Assembly (NCBI GenBank): GCA_032622095.1
Contig: CP136064.1
Span: 45,457,573-45,521,572, forward strand
Length of the DNA stretch: 64,000 bases
Reading direction: 5' to 3'
Source: Siphonodentalium dalli
Taxonomy: Eukaryota; Mollusca; Scaphopoda; Gadilida; Siphonodentaliidae
Part shown: positions 11,815-24,413 of the stretch, one piece after another
Layout: the number at the start of each line of letters is the position of its first letter
Numbering within the stretch: the first letter of the stretch is position 1
Program-made: the position numbers and the translations under genes
The notes under the pieces: model-generated
Databases searched by the model: none
Told to the model about the DNA's origin: nothing
Seen by the model: the letters and a program-made list of their open reading frames with translations, nothing else

Positions 11815-14700
11815 TTGAGGGAATTTATTGTTTTTGGAGCAATATTTGCATCATTCAAAAAATACAAACAAATCTGATATTCAGGCTATTCTTGAAAAAG
11901 ACCATACAGTATTGCCACAAGACACTGCCAACAGCATAGAAGGGCCAATAACTCTAACTGAACTGACGTGTGCATTGAAACGATCACAAAGTGATAAATG
12001 CAGTGGACCAGATAGATACCCATATGAGTTTTGGAAATATTTTTGTATTGACTTATAGGCCAAATTCTATGTGAATCACTCAATGAAGCTTTTGATAAAG
12101 GGGAACTTTCAATCACCCAGAAACAAGGACTTATTACTCTGATTCCCAAAAAAGACAAAGAAAGAAATCATCTGAAAAACTGGCGAACAATTTCACTCTT
12201 GAATATATCTTACAAATTAGCTTCTTCGTGTATAGCTGAAAGATTAAAGCGTGTCCTACCTGATATAATAAGTGAGGATCAAACGGGATTCTTAAAAAAT
12301 CGCTACATCGGAGACAATACTAGACTTACCTATGATCTTATTCACAAGGCAAAATTGGCTGATAAACCTGGGATCCTGCTCCTCCTAGACTTTGACAAGG
12401 CCTTTGATTCAGTATCATGGAAATTTATACATAAATGCCTTAACCTTTTCAATTTTGGAGATGACATGAAAAGGTGGATTTCTATATTTTATTCGAATAT
12501 CAACTCATCTATTTTAATAAATGGGCATATATCTCAGAGTTTCAAACTACATCGTGGCTGTCGACAGGGTGACCCAGTCTCGCCGTATATTTTTTTGATA
12601 TGCGCAGAAATCTTAGCTATTATGATAAAATCTAATGACCGCATTAAAGGTATCAACCTCGGCAATTTAGAATACAAAATTACACAGTATGCAGACGACA
12701 CGACGCTTTTTTAGACGGCAGCGAAGAAAGTCTTAGGGAAGTATATAATGTTTTAAACTTATTTGCAGATTATTCAGGTCTAAAAATTAACCCTAGCAAG
12801 TGTCAGGCGTCGTGGATTGGATCTTACACGAAACGTACAGATATTATGTGCCCAGACCTTGTACTAACATTCGATAGTACTTTCAATCTCCTTGGAATAC
12901 ACTTTGATACAAACCTTGAGAAAATTAATATAAATTATGATAAAAAACTTGCTGAAGTCAAACGTTTGATAGAAATATGGAAACACCGGTTACTTACACC
13001 CATTGGTCGAATAACTGTGATAAAATCACTAATACTCCCAAAATTAACACACCTTTTTGTAGCTCTCTCAAATCCCGGTAATGTTTTTATGAAAAATCTT
13101 GACACAATGCTCTTTAATTTTCTTTGGAACTCGAAGCGTGATAGAATCAAACGCAAAGTTATATGTCAGGATTATAAGAATGGCGGATTAAAAATGGTTG
13201 ATGTTAACCATTTTATGATGTCCATGAAACTAACTTGGGTTAGGCGCCTCGTGACAAAAAGTGCCAAGTGGACTCCATTAATAGATATACCTTTATTTGA
13301 TGACCCTATGTTCCTTACTTATGACTACCCTTACATAGAAAAACAGGCAAAGAAATTAACCAACCCTTTTTGGCATGATGTCCTGATGGCATTTACAAAA
13401 TTTCTAGAGAAAGATAGAAACAATCGCAAAATATCAGCATGTACGTTATGGAATAACCCAAATATAAAGCAATACGGAACAGTATTAAATTTCACCTCCT
13501 GGCGAGAAAAGGGGGTTATCTTTTTAAACGATATGCTGGACAATACAGGTTCTTTTCTTACACGAGACGATCCACTAAGGATCTATAACATACATACAAA
13601 CTTCATCACTCTTAATAACATCAAATATCAGATAAAATTACTTGCAAAAAAACTTCAAAAACCTATAACTCGAATAGTCACTCCCCTTTTACCAAATAAT
13701 TTCATTAAATTGCTTAAAAACTGTCGAGGAGGACAAGACTTTTATAAAATTTTAATCGACATTCCAACTTCTAATGTGGCACACAAAAAATGGCAAGTGT
13801 TATTTCCCGACAACATAATTAATTGGTGCAAACTGGATAAACTTCCCTTTCTCACGACGACGGACACAAAGCTGCAATGGCTACAATTCCGAATAAATTC
13901 ACGAATATTATCAACCAACAAGTTTCTCAAAATGTCCAATTTACGACAAGATGATAAATGCGACAGAAGTGAAAGCGAGACAGAAGACATCTCCCACATA
14001 TTTTGGAACTGTGTTCACGTTCAGAAATTCATTAAGGAACTCAGCGATTGGGGTAAACAAACGACAATGATTCTCGGCTCTTCACCAACGGATCCTAACT
14101 TTACAACTAACATGCTATTGCTCCAAATTAAACAATACATATATAGGACTAAATTCAAGCCAACTAACTTATCGCTAAATGTTTTCCTCAAAGAGTTGAA
14201 TTATAGATACCAATGTGAGAAGTATACCGCACGATGCCAATCGAAACAAGAAGAATTTTCGAAAAACTGGTTCCTTTTAGAAAAGGCTTTACATGTGTAA
14301 CATATACCCACAAGTCAACAATAATCAACTTGAGTGTCCTGGAAATGATCTCTTCACCAACTCGAAAACTCACTTACTTATTCTAACCGGAAATACGATA
14401 TCCCCGCCAATATCACAATGCCGTCTATGGTTAGATGTCGTACCTATACGCCGTACACAGGAAGAAAGTTGAAATATTTAAAATCTGAATTAATATATTA
14501 ATTTGAACATATAATCCATTAATTCCAATTTACATGTCAGTCACTGGGAGTGCATGTGGTGTACGAAAGACGTGTAAATGAAGCGAGCGAGATGTGAGCG
14601 AATTGGAAGAATGTCACTTGATATATAATAATATGTACCTCTGTTTATGTTTACATTCCTTCATTGATGTATGTTTATTCCAATAAAATTTTTTTTTTTA
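11815..14700 (+). mobile_element. 5'-truncated L1/Tx1-like LINE (non-LTR retrotransposon)
   Basis: Carries reverse-transcriptase motifs and a long C-terminal region typical of the second ORF of L1/Tx1-clade LINEs, followed by about 390 bp of 3' sequence with AATAAA at 14682-14687 next to a T run. The endonuclease domain and everything upstream of the finger/palm region are absent, as expected for 5' truncation during target-primed reverse transcription. The coding part is almost intact apart from two single-base losses, so insertion is not ancient. I did not find a clear target-site duplication. Confidence 0.9.
11828..14300 (+). pseudogene. LINE ORF2 reverse transcriptase, two frameshifts
   Basis: Reads in three collinear frames: 11828-12058, 12060s-12714 and 12716s-14300. 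The first holds the template-grip region. The second holds the catalytic LDFDKAFDS motif near 12390, GCRQGDPVSPYIF near 12555-12595, and the YADD active site near 12690. The third holds the thumb and C-terminal domain, with a Cys/His cluster ending in HIFWNC near 13995-14015 that resembles the CxxC-H-C knuckle of L1/Tx1 ORF2, though the second Cys looks replaced. Frame is lost by one base near 12055 (residues GQILCESLNEAF continue in the next frame) and by one base in a T run at about 12708-12714. Stop TAA at 14298-14300. Non-functional as it stands. Confidence 0.9.
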
Positions 14701-15390
14701 AAAAGGATATAGTGTGCATGGCATGGCAGTTATACCAGTTGCGAAATTAGAATATGGGAGCGAAGCGAGTGCCATACGGACAGAAACTTAAATAAAAATT
14801 ATAATTATGGGCATGCAACACACGATATAATGTTTCGCCAAACAGCGCATGGTAGTTTTATTCGGCATGCTGATTAATTATTGAATGTACCACAGAAACT
14901 GAAGTGTTTGCCCTTGTTGTATAGATACCTGTTACGTTTCCGGAATTATCAACACTCTCCGTGATAATAGACCATAGGCATATGTCGCAATGCTCTTTAT
15001 ACTGTAAAGACACATGTCTTCAATAGATTAGCACCGAACGCACCAAATCATCGTACATCGTACAGTTTATGTAAGACTCATTTTCACGCTGCTATCAAGC
15101 GGTTTCTTAGTAGACAATTTTGTTCAAAGTCACCGCTCTACGACTGGAATATGTTACCATGCAAAGCACACTACTAGTTTCCAGTATCTTTTTGTGTGAC
15201 TACATCTTACCACCAACATCCACGTATTCGTGCTACATATCAGGTGATCATCGTTTAAAGATCTTATTTCAACGTTGAACATTCACGCAATATTCCTTTG
15301 TGTGGTTTTGTGAGCAGCACATGTGTGTAACATTATGGAAAGATAAAAACGCGATGACGTGGTTGCAGAACAAGTAGTATTTCGCGTATA
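14701..15390. other. Unannotated stretch between LINE and MITE
   Basis: No exon, RNA gene or repeat family recognised. Confidence 0.4.
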
Positions 15391-15850
15391 TGTGACCCGC
15401 CATATCAAATCCAGTCGTAAGTCGGGATTTTTTTACCCTGAGCCAATGCATTCTCTTATATATGCGAGTCGACCATAGGTCGCCTCACATATATAAGAGA
15501 ATGCATTGGCCTAACAATTTTTTATCATTTTTTTTAAATTAAATGTTTCTTACAATTTTTAAGACATAAAATACAAAACATCCATTGCCCTGCAGGGAGC
15601 CCCATACATATATAGAAGCATATAGAAGAGTGTCGTCTGCTCATGTTTGTCTGGGGCTCTGTATGGGTGAAATTATAAAATTGTTAAAGAATACAAGAAC
15701 AAATTATTAAAATTGTAAAAAATTGTTAGGCCAATGCATTCTCTTATATATGCGAGGCGACCTATAGTCGACTCGCATATATAAGAGAATGCATTGGCAC
15801 AGGGTAAAAAAAATCCCGACTTACAACTGCATTTGATATGGCGGGTCACA
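15391..15850. mobile_element. GGGTCACA-terminated MITE, copy B (full length)
   Basis: Starts tgtgacccgccatatcaaat and ends with the inverted copy atttgatatggcgggtcaca. Inverted similarity continues for about 45 bp (gtaagtcgggatttttttaccc). Inside are two long hairpins (about 15444-15512 and 15731-15797), each built on ccaatgcattctcttatata. Between them is a unique segment with ctgcagggagcccca. TA flanks both ends here, but other copies lack a consistent TA, so the target duplication is uncertain. No coding capacity; the autonomous partner is not in the window. Confidence 0.9.
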
Positions 15851-16384
15851 TATGAGGACTTGATTATTACAGCCTATAATGTCCAGGTGTAAACAGTCAC
15901 TGCCACAAAGTATGCAGGCAATTTTGGTCAAATTGAGAATTTATTGAAGATAGTCTATGGTACTCCTTCGTGTTTTGATACATTGCGTTCATAGTATACC
16001 ACCATGCATTTTTGTGATAAAAGCGATATATTCGTGTTTCATCACTAAATCGGAGGCAATTATGACTATTTTTTGAGACACTGATAATAGGATTTAATTT
16101 TTACCAAGTAATATATGTATATATCTCATACTGTTCTATAGCAGTGAATGTTTTTGAAGGGCACCCAATAATGTGCTGAATGGGATTTTGAACTGCTGGA
16201 CTGAGGTGGAGGTCCGTCAAATGGTTTTGCAGTAACAAGCTGAAGATGAATATAGACAAATGTAGATATATGCTGATGCAGCCCCCCCCCCAAATAATGA
16301 CCACAAGACTTCTCAGATTAACCTAACCCTCTATGACAAAGCACTAATATGTGTTAGTAATAGAAATACCGAAACATCAGTAAA
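15851..16384. other. Unannotated stretch
   Basis: No gene seen. A run of ten C lies near 16281. Confidence 0.4.
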
Positions 16385-17030
16385 GTTTCTCTTGGTGTGC
16401 GAATGGACGAAAACCTTAAATTTACATCCCACGTCGAGAACATTGCATCCAAAATATCAAAAGCGATCTGCTGCATACATATCCTGACAAGGCGTGCATT
16501 AAAATCCCTATATCATGCATTAATCCATAGTCACTTATTGTACGCAATCCAGGTATGAGGGACATGTATCACTAACCAGTAAACTTTTTTAATTACAAAA
16601 ACGAGCAATACGAGTTATCTGCAGAAAAAAATACAACAGCCACACCAGTCCACTATTCAAATCAGAGCACATCCTTAAATTTTAAAATCTGTATAAACTA
16701 CACGTTTCACTATTTATACATGACTGGCATTATAATGCACTACCAAATGCATTTACCTCATATTACCACACAACAAGCAGTAGAACGAGACAACGCGGTG
16801 ATCTCGCTTGTCAAACACCTAAAACATCATTCTCCACTGAACTTCCGTTTTTTTTGTTCATCAAAATCTGGTCTAGTCTGCACAAAACTCTAAGAAAGCT
16901 CAAATCAAGAACCATATTCAAATCTCTTTTGATCAAATCAACGTTAGAAATGTATCCGTCAAATGTCAAACGTAATAATACCAAGTGCCATGATTGTAGA
17001 CAGTTCCGTGCTAACTCCAATACTGATTAA
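16385..17030 (+). pseudogene. Decayed C-terminal fragment of a second LINE reverse transcriptase
   Basis: Frame from about 16394 reads LGVRMDENLKF, then SHVENIASKISKAI, then SLYHALIHSHLLYAIQV followed by TGA where non-LTR elements of the CR1/jockey-like type have a WG motif. Later frames give FFLFIKIWSSLHKTLRKLKS and FKSLLIK, matching the usual end of such ORFs. Several stops and shifts separate the pieces. This pattern (LGV..D..L.W..H, then Y..LI..HL.Y...VWG) is characteristic of the thumb/C-terminal region. It is a different lineage from the LINE at 11815. Confidence 0.7.
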
Positions 17031-17717
17031 TTAACCCCCACAGTCCAACGACACTCCTGTACTCGTCAAAAGTTAAATATGTGTAATTAATATATATATT
17101 ATATATGGACCAGGGACATATACATATAACTTTATTAATATACTTGTATATATGTTTAATGAAATCATCACCTGACTTCTCGCCAATAATTATAATTTAT
17201 CTGCACATGGAGGTGACGGGAAGACGGTCCTCGAGACTACGTCATCTCCATGCAATATATAGTCATAAACATTGTATTGTATTTTGTATTTATATAGATA
17301 TATTGCAGAATAAAATCATACCATGCCAATGGTGTTTTCTCTATGTATTTGGTTAAGTCACATCAATTAAAAATCATTTGCATAACCTATAACCTATAAC
17401 TTCATTATAATTTAGTTAAACTGCGCACTGGGAATCTTCTGAACTGCCCCATATGAAAAGATGAACGAGATTTTGAATTGGGGTGGTGGTCAGTCAAATG
17501 GTTTTCCCTCCCAATATATGGTTATGGCCCATCGATTACAAGTCATTTGCACAACCTAAACTCTACTAACTTCGTTATGATTGAGTTCAATTGCGTTCGT
17601 GATAATCTGCTGAACTGCAGCTCCCGTACTGCTGAACTTGATTTTGAACTGCTGAACGGGCGTGGCGGGTGGTCAAAAAGGTGTCCCCTTCCTGTAGTGG
17701 ATATAAAACGTAGAGTG
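17031..17717. other. Unannotated AT-rich stretch
   Basis: Possibly the 3' end of the decayed LINE, with repeated 'cctataacctataac' around 17385-17400. Two loosely similar segments (aaatcatttgcataacc at 17370 and aagtcatttgcacaacc at 17540, each followed by related sequence) suggest a diverged direct duplication. No gene. Confidence 0.4.
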
Positions 17718-19874
17718 CACTGTTAGAAAATACTGTCGGTTTGAAAGTTTCGGACCGTCATAATCCGACGACCCCATACCATTTCATCAGTTGTACGGTT
17801 TTTACCGTTATTTTATGTGCCCATGAAAATTGTCTATGTTAAAAACAATTCGTGATTCAAAGTTCATGCCGTCAAAATTCAATAGTATATTTATCGGCGA
17901 CCAAATTATATACGGCAATGACTCCATACAGTATGACTGAATCTGATTCTGCAGATATTTAATATGTATTATAAATTGTTTGTATTCAATACAATGATCC
18001 GGCATTCATTCTGTGTTATGCGGGTCCGTCTCATCTTGAGTACGTAATTACGTTATTCTCAAATCCGGGCTTTAGCACTCATCTATATTGTATCGCCATT
18101 TTGCGTATTTGATCGCAGGCGTATTACAAACTATTGTTTTGTGGGGGGGGGGGGGGTATTACCTTTTCAGTTGTGGACAGTTGTTAAGACGGTCAGATTT
18201 CGGTTCCTTTGTTAACCGGACAAGTTCCATTTCTGCGAAAAACGGCTTAATCATTGTCATTTGCCACTAAATTGTAAGAACTGGGCCGTATTCGAGAGTA
18301 GAGATTCGTGGCATGATCTAACTTCTAAGATCGGCTGTAACCTGAATTCATTCGACTCAGTGCTGATGTTGAAATTGACAGTGCTGCGACTATCAAAACA
18401 CTGGCACATACAGGATACAGGAACAATTGACAAGAGTTTCGATGTCAACCACTAGTGGCAGTAATAACAACAACGAGCAGCTATTAGAATGTTGAGAATG
18501 ACCCGTTCAATCCAGTTGACAGTGTTCTCATTGTTTCAAAGCACATGCATGTACATTTACATGAGATGATATACATGTACTGTTCGCACCAGAGTAATTC
18601 GCAAGAGCTTCAATGTCAACAACAACAACACCGTAAACAATGAACTGACGCCGCGCAGTGACGGATGATCACATATCTACAATTCCAACTTCCAAGTACA
18701 ACTATTACAATTAGACGGACCGATTCATCCCATGTTCATCAATATTCATTGAATCGTGGGATATAAGATTGTCGTAATTCGCCATATTATCGCCAAGTTA
18801 CATGTATTACGACAATTTATGGACCGGGAGCCCACTATTGGTTGGATGTTCTTATCAAATTATATTTGACTGACTCACTTATATGGATACTAAGTATCGT
18901 GATACCAGTATACACAGTTGGGTGCATCATGTTGTCAAATTTCATCGAAAAATGTGCGACTATAGGAGTACATTGTCGCCAAGTCATCGCGCACAGTTAG
19001 TGCAGGATCTGCTGTTGTCTTGAAGGTTTCAATCTCACCTAGCTGATATACTGAATTATATATTGTCATGATGTACTGATTCACGTGTTAAAACAAAAAC
19101 TGCGTTTACAAGTGACTGGACAATTTTACGCCTTACATGTTACCAAAAAGTATGCCATTAAGATGTCTTACTTTTACATGTAAATAAATTTGAGTTTTAA
19201 CTGTGATACATGTAGCTTTGTTCTTTTAGGTCTTAAAATGGCATGTCAATTCATATGTTTTAGAATGGTTGACATTAGTATTACTCGTAACTGAATATTT
19301 TTTTATTTACAGCCATATTTATACAGTAGTCAGTGAAATGTGAACACATCCTTTTTCCGGATTAAATTCCATGAGGCAGATAACAAGGTTGATCCTCTGC
19401 AAACTGAGAAGTTTAATAAGTATTGTCTATCACTTTATGCATTGAGGATTTACGTTTCATCAAAGCTATGATTGTAATAGAAGAACTAAGATGTATTTTT
19501 CAGTTACGAATAATACTAGTGTCGACCATTCAAAAACATATGAATCGTAATGACTACCGGAAAATCATATTGTGACCATGGGAACCTGGCTAATTCTACG
19601 GTAAATTAGCAAATTAATAGCAAAAAATTGGTGTTGACCCGTGAAAAATAACATTGGTCTGACCTTTATTAGTTACGGTCTTGATATTAATTAAAAGGTG
19701 TTGAACCGTAAAAAATACAACGGTCTGACAGTTACTGGTTACAGTCTGCCAGTTACTTAAATGATTTTGTACCGTCGAACATGCTACAGTCTGACCGTAT
19801 GTTTAACGGTCCAAGGTTGGCAGCGATGTTGCGCGGTCTGAGACCGTAAAGCGACGGGCTTTTTTCTAACAGTG
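17718..19874. mobile_element. CACTA-like non-autonomous element
   Basis: Terminal inverted repeats CACTGTTAGAAAA (17718) and TTTTTCTAACAGTG (ending 19874). CACT(A/G) termini are the hallmark of the EnSpm/CACTA superfamily. Subterminal regions on both sides are studded with short ACGGT/ACCGT motifs (for example 17736-17810 and 19660-19855), like the subterminal transposase-binding repeats of CACTA elements. No transposase frame remains in the 2.1 kb. Flanks do not show a clean 2-3 bp duplication, so the class call is inference from the ends. Confidence 0.6.
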
Positions 19875-20218
19875 TACGTGTCATTAACAAAACTCACGAT
19901 CGACTGTCTGACATTATAATTGAGTTAAACTGAAATCGGGAAATCTACTGACCAGGGCCCAGTTTCATGAAGCAAGGACTAAGATGATCTTATGATATTA
20001 TGATGGACTTAATCTAAGATGTAAGGTGGATCTTATGATGTTACTTTTCCGTTTCACGAACGCGTGTCATAAAACAATCTTAACTCCAGCTTAATAGAAA
20101 ATTAAGTTCCCGCGCTTTTAGACTGGCTCGCGACAATTTATTACAGCTATACTCAGAAAATATTAGTTCTCTGTATGCTACATGCCTAGGAACACTGTCT
20201 GGTGATAGATAATATGGC

Positions 20219-21460
20219 GTGTCTACATGGGGGTCGGAAAAAATGTCCAGGCACGTATGATGGAGTGGGTGGGTGTCTCTCGGGTCCGAAAAGCAGTTTT
20301 TTCCATGTGCCAATTGTTTTCTCCATTTCTGCTATTGAGTCTTATTTTGATGTGTTTTGAACAGAAACAGGTCATATATAGTTAATAGTAATGCTATACT
20401 ATATATAGAGGTTATCAGAAGTTGGATCAGTTGCACAATGGCCAACAATAACCCAAATTCAACTTGATAGAACAAGAAACTGCGCTATTGGAAAAATAAA
20501 ATTTAATCAGGATTGCATCTACTGATGCAACAAAATAAGAATAACTATGCAGAACTCAGCTGAAAATAAGCAATAAAATGAAAGCACACTTGACCATATG
20601 TGACATGGAAATAAAGATATAATAAATAATGGAATAAAATAGACTTTTGACAACGTAAAACATAAAATCTTAACATATAAATTGAAGGCCAGCCGGGCCA
20701 GCTTGAACAATTTCAAATTGTTTTCCAAGTTAATGTGGATCAGCTTGTAATGTTAATCACAGTAACAAATATTTTATCGTCACTGATATCGTGAGCGAAA
20801 AAGAAGTGAGATTGGGCTATCCATCCATATGTTATTCCCAATTATTACGAAGCCTATTACTTCAGGCAGTGGCTACCAGCCTGCCATTACACGCTATAAC
20901 ATGTTTCCTCAGTTCTGGTTTCTGAGATGCCCCAAGAAGAGTCATGCGGGTATATCATGGTTATGTTTGGTATTAGCATTATTCTTCAAACTGGGATGAA
21001 CTGGGATGAACAGTTGTATTTCCACATGTTTTGATAAACAATTTGGTTCAAACAATATATCACATAGCAAATAATCTGAAATGTGTTGTACCATGTAGTC
21101 TGTAGAATACTCAAATGTGATCATGTGACTAGATCATGTGACTATATATTATGAAAATGAATGTTAATAAAAACTCTGGCACTCTACCTATCCCTAAAAA
21201 TGTGATTATGTTGACACATTTCTTGATTAATGACACTTATATGATAAATGCAAATAGTATCGTTATCTTCATTATGCACTGTTCTATTAAAATCTCGCGC
21301 AATAAACTATTTAGGGGGTGGGTGTCCAAAATTGCCTGGAAAAAAAGGCCGGAAACGGAAGAAATTGGGTGGGTGGGTGGTCCGAGGCTGGAAAAAATTA
21401 AAATGATCATACGTGCCTGGAAATTGTTTCCGACCCCCCCCCCCCCCCCCCCTTGGTGTC
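20219..21460. mobile_element. 1.24-kb TIR element, copy 1
   Basis: Both ends carry inverted copies of ggtcggaaaaaatttccagg followed by cacgtatgat, with outer G/C runs. The element reappears in inverted orientation at 35301-37200. The interior is conserved between copies, including a 69-codon frame (20519-20728 here on -, 36679-36888 on +) that is nearly identical in both. Conservation reflects common descent; there is no evidence it codes for protein. No transposase recognised. Confidence 0.85.
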
Positions 21461-23040
21461 TGGGCTTTTTATGATATTGTAATGAAAGGGCGATAATCAG
21501 AATAGTGACTGCATGGTGCATACTGTACTGGCGGGTCTTTTAACTATGTTTTCGCATCCGATTCAATGCACACATATCTGTATGCTTCCTATACCTATAG
21601 TATATATACAAACAGAACGAGGCCCAATATATTATCTAAGTTATTAAAGGGACTTATACATCACAACTCTGTAGGTGAACCTTAATCTATAGCACATGCC
21701 ACTAAGTCCAGGGCATAGGTTAGCTCCTTTCGGGTTTCTGGTATTAGGTTATAATACATTATACGTCGTTGAAGCATCTATAATACTATAGGAAACCGAA
21801 TATTTCACACAGTGACATGCACACGCAATACATCACGACGGAAGCACCGAACGAAACATGCTCTTTATTAAATGCCAACAGTCATGGAATACTGATACAA
21901 AACGCTCTTTATGTATATTACGGTAATGCGAATAGTACTTCATAACATGTTCCAAATAGACTTATTTCCAATCTGAGACATAATTGTACAAGCTCTGCTT
22001 CTGTTGACAAATATGCTAATTAATAAACTGCGTGTGAACTTCGAAACTACGCGCAGGGCTACGTGAACGACAATTTTGCATAGATGTTTCGATAACACCA
22101 AAGCGACTTCCAGTAAAGAGAGTTTTTTTTATTAACAACACGTGAATAGATGATTCATAGTGATATATATTCTATATTTATGTTATATACTTTTTTCTTT
22201 TTTTTTTCATAGTTAATAAAAATGTGATGCAGATGTAATAAATGTTATACATTGGATCTGAGATTTATGTCGGTGGATCATAATAAAATATCCGGGCTTA
22301 TTATGTGTTATTATCCTCCCGATATATATACGGGGTACATATATATACGTTATTAATATAATATAACATAATAACACAATATGGTATAGCATCGACACAT
22401 TTAACATATATACCTTTATTCCCCTCAGCTAGGAGAGGATGGTTTACAAAATACATTTTACATTCAAATTATAACATAATAATGTAGAAAGGAAGGCATA
22501 TAATAATAATAATCAACATCGGCATTTATCAAACAGCTGAGTATAAGTCATTCACTATTATTCTAGATGTGAAAATGTTCGGACCAAATGTCACAACAGT
22601 AGTACTGTCTAAAGTACGATTATGTGATTTGAATAGCAAATAATTTCCAAGTCTATGAAAATATATTCTTTTTGTTACAGCATGTACAGTCCGGTCTTGG
22701 CGGTTACAGTTAATACAGTGCATGGACACCCGGTCACACCCCGCCAATCGTGCAACCACTGGCCACGTCCCTGCTATAGCGTGCCAGTTGGTTATTAATT
22801 ACTACCATTTCCGAAACATCCCTCCGTGTTCGCAAGATGTTATTCAGTTGAATTTATTTATAAGATATTTACAAAGTAAAACTATTTATGTCAGGACGAA
22901 CCAGTATCAATTCATTCTGTTGCAGGCGACACCGGACCGTTCTTTCCGCTAGGTGTCGACAGATAGTAAACATCACATGGTACAAGAAAACTAAGATGCA
23001 TGAATCAGGTCACCCATGAACGTTTTGGATTGTTAATTGA
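21461..23040. other. Unannotated AT-rich stretch
   Basis: No convincing gene. 'gctctttat' motifs around 21863 and 21905 resemble those in the 494-bp TTAA MITEs, but termini of that family were not found here. Confidence 0.4.
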
Positions 23041-23044
23041 GGAT

Positions 23045-23266
23045 TTAGGAATCATAATTTGGTAACAAACCTGACATTTTCCCTCTGAAATTGAATGGAC
23101 TTATTTTTGGCGTCTGTTCTTGACTAAAACAGCCACGTGGACTGTTTGCTCCAATTACATACGAATTAATGTATACAACAATATTCAAATTAAGTATAAA
23201 TGCAAGCACGTTCCCGACTAACACAAGTGTGCCACTGAAGTGCCGTCCAAACATTGCTCTCATCAT
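23045..23266 (-). CDS. Weak candidate first exon of a type II membrane protein
   Basis: Reading right to left, 73 codons start with Met-Met. They encode a short basic N-terminus, a hydrophobic stretch (about residues 10-37, including GTLVLVGNVLAFILNLNIVV) and then a polar segment. This short tail, signal anchor and stem layout is that of type II Golgi enzymes. A possible donor (TCAG|GTTTGT) lies near its end. There is no catalytic domain or second exon to confirm it, and AT-rich DNA readily yields such hydrophobic frames. Confidence 0.2.
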   Translation of the reverse strand: MMRAMFGRHFSGTLVLVGNVLAFILNLNIVVYINSYVIGANSPRGCFSQEQTPKISPFNFRGKMSGLLPNYDS

Positions 23267-23600
23267 TCCGATTGTTATTCAAATTACATTCAGACGTAAA
23301 TGAAGAGGTACACAATACGTTGTCCTGTGTCCCCAACAGTTTAGAACACAACACAACTAGATCATGCAGTACCAACACCGTGATTCGTCTCCGAGCTGGG
23401 CACGTCGTGGCCATATTCGAGTGAGTATTTCGTTTCCGGTTATTTTTTTGTCTAAATGTTTATTGCAGAATCAATCACAATTTTCAGTTCTTGATGTTTA
23501 TTTGATGTCACGTCCAACAAATATAATTATGGTCATTGGATGAAGTGGCAAAAACACGTATAAGCCATATAGAGCTATTGTCAAAATCTGAACAGCAGCA

Positions 23601-23619
23601 GGGGGGGGGGGGGGGGGGG
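23601..23619. repeat. Poly-G run of 19
   Basis: Uninterrupted G tract; could form G-quadruplex DNA. No gene nearby. Confidence 0.95.
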
Positions 23620-23906
23620 TCGGACCAACATTACACCTTTTCCCACCTCTGTTTCTCGACAGTGTAAGAAATCATAACATTTGTATTCCAGACTTCGTCG
23701 CGGTGGCGCTTAATCAATTATCTGCGCTTTATTTCCCGATGTCCTAATGTGGTATTTAAGTACCTAGACAACGCTGAATTTATCGTCTGGAATCTGTGTT
23801 ATCGACCAAAGCCTTACAAACATGACTGATAATATAGAGTTTGATCTGAGGTTACACACATATCTGATAATGTTTTGCCCATTGCTGCCCAGGTCACGGC
23901 TGATGA

Positions 23907-24413
23907 ATGCCCGATAAAGGCCGACCAGGTCACATCAGAGCGAAACCACAACCAGCACAATGGTATGGAATCCTATTACGGCCACTTGCTAATGGCGCTT
24001 TCGGCGCACTTTTTGTCGCTGTCGGCGCATCGCGCCGAAAGCGCCGAAAGCGACAAAATGTGCGCCGATCGGCGCACTTTTTGTCGCTTTCGGCGCTTTC
24101 GGCGCGCGCGCCGAAAGCGACAAAAAGTGCGCCATTAGCGTTGTTTCGGCGCGCGCCGAAAGCGCCGAAAGCGCCGAAAGCGACAAAATGTGCGCCGATC
24201 GGCGCACTTTTTGTCGCTTTCGGCGCTTTCGGCGCGCGCGCCGAAAGCGACAAAAAGTGCGCCATTAGCGTTGTTTCGGCGCGCGCCGAAAGCGCCGAAA
24301 GCGACAAAATGTGCGCCGATCGGCGCACTTTTTGTCGCTTTCGGCGCTTTCGGCGCACCGCGCCGAAAGCGACAGAAAGTGCGCCATTAGCGCGGTGCGC
24401 CATTATAGGGCAT
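23907..24413. mobile_element. CpG-rich palindromic MITE-like element
   Basis: Ends are imperfect inverted repeats (atgcccgataaaggc at 23907 and its counterpart gccattatagggcat ending 24413). The interior is made of alternating tttcggcgc and gcgccgaaa blocks with gacaaaaagtgcgcc arms around a perfect 18-bp palindrome (GTGCGCCGATCGGCGCAC). That unit occurs three times at spacings of about 129 and 123 bp. Every strand and frame stays open over it because of the simple composition; the 172- and 163-residue Ala/Arg-rich frames are artefacts. It contrasts sharply with the AT-rich surroundings. Confidence 0.75.

Noticed and set aside
15391-15850. Tc1/mariner assignment for the GGGTCACA MITE based on flanking TA
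   Set aside because: TA flanks fit copies B and D, but copy C is flanked by TT and copies A and E are unclear, so the duplication size is unresolved.
20519-20728. Hydrophobic ORF conserved at 36679-36888
   Set aside because: Conservation reflects two copies of the same 1.3-kb element; differences are not obviously biased to silent sites and no family is recognised.
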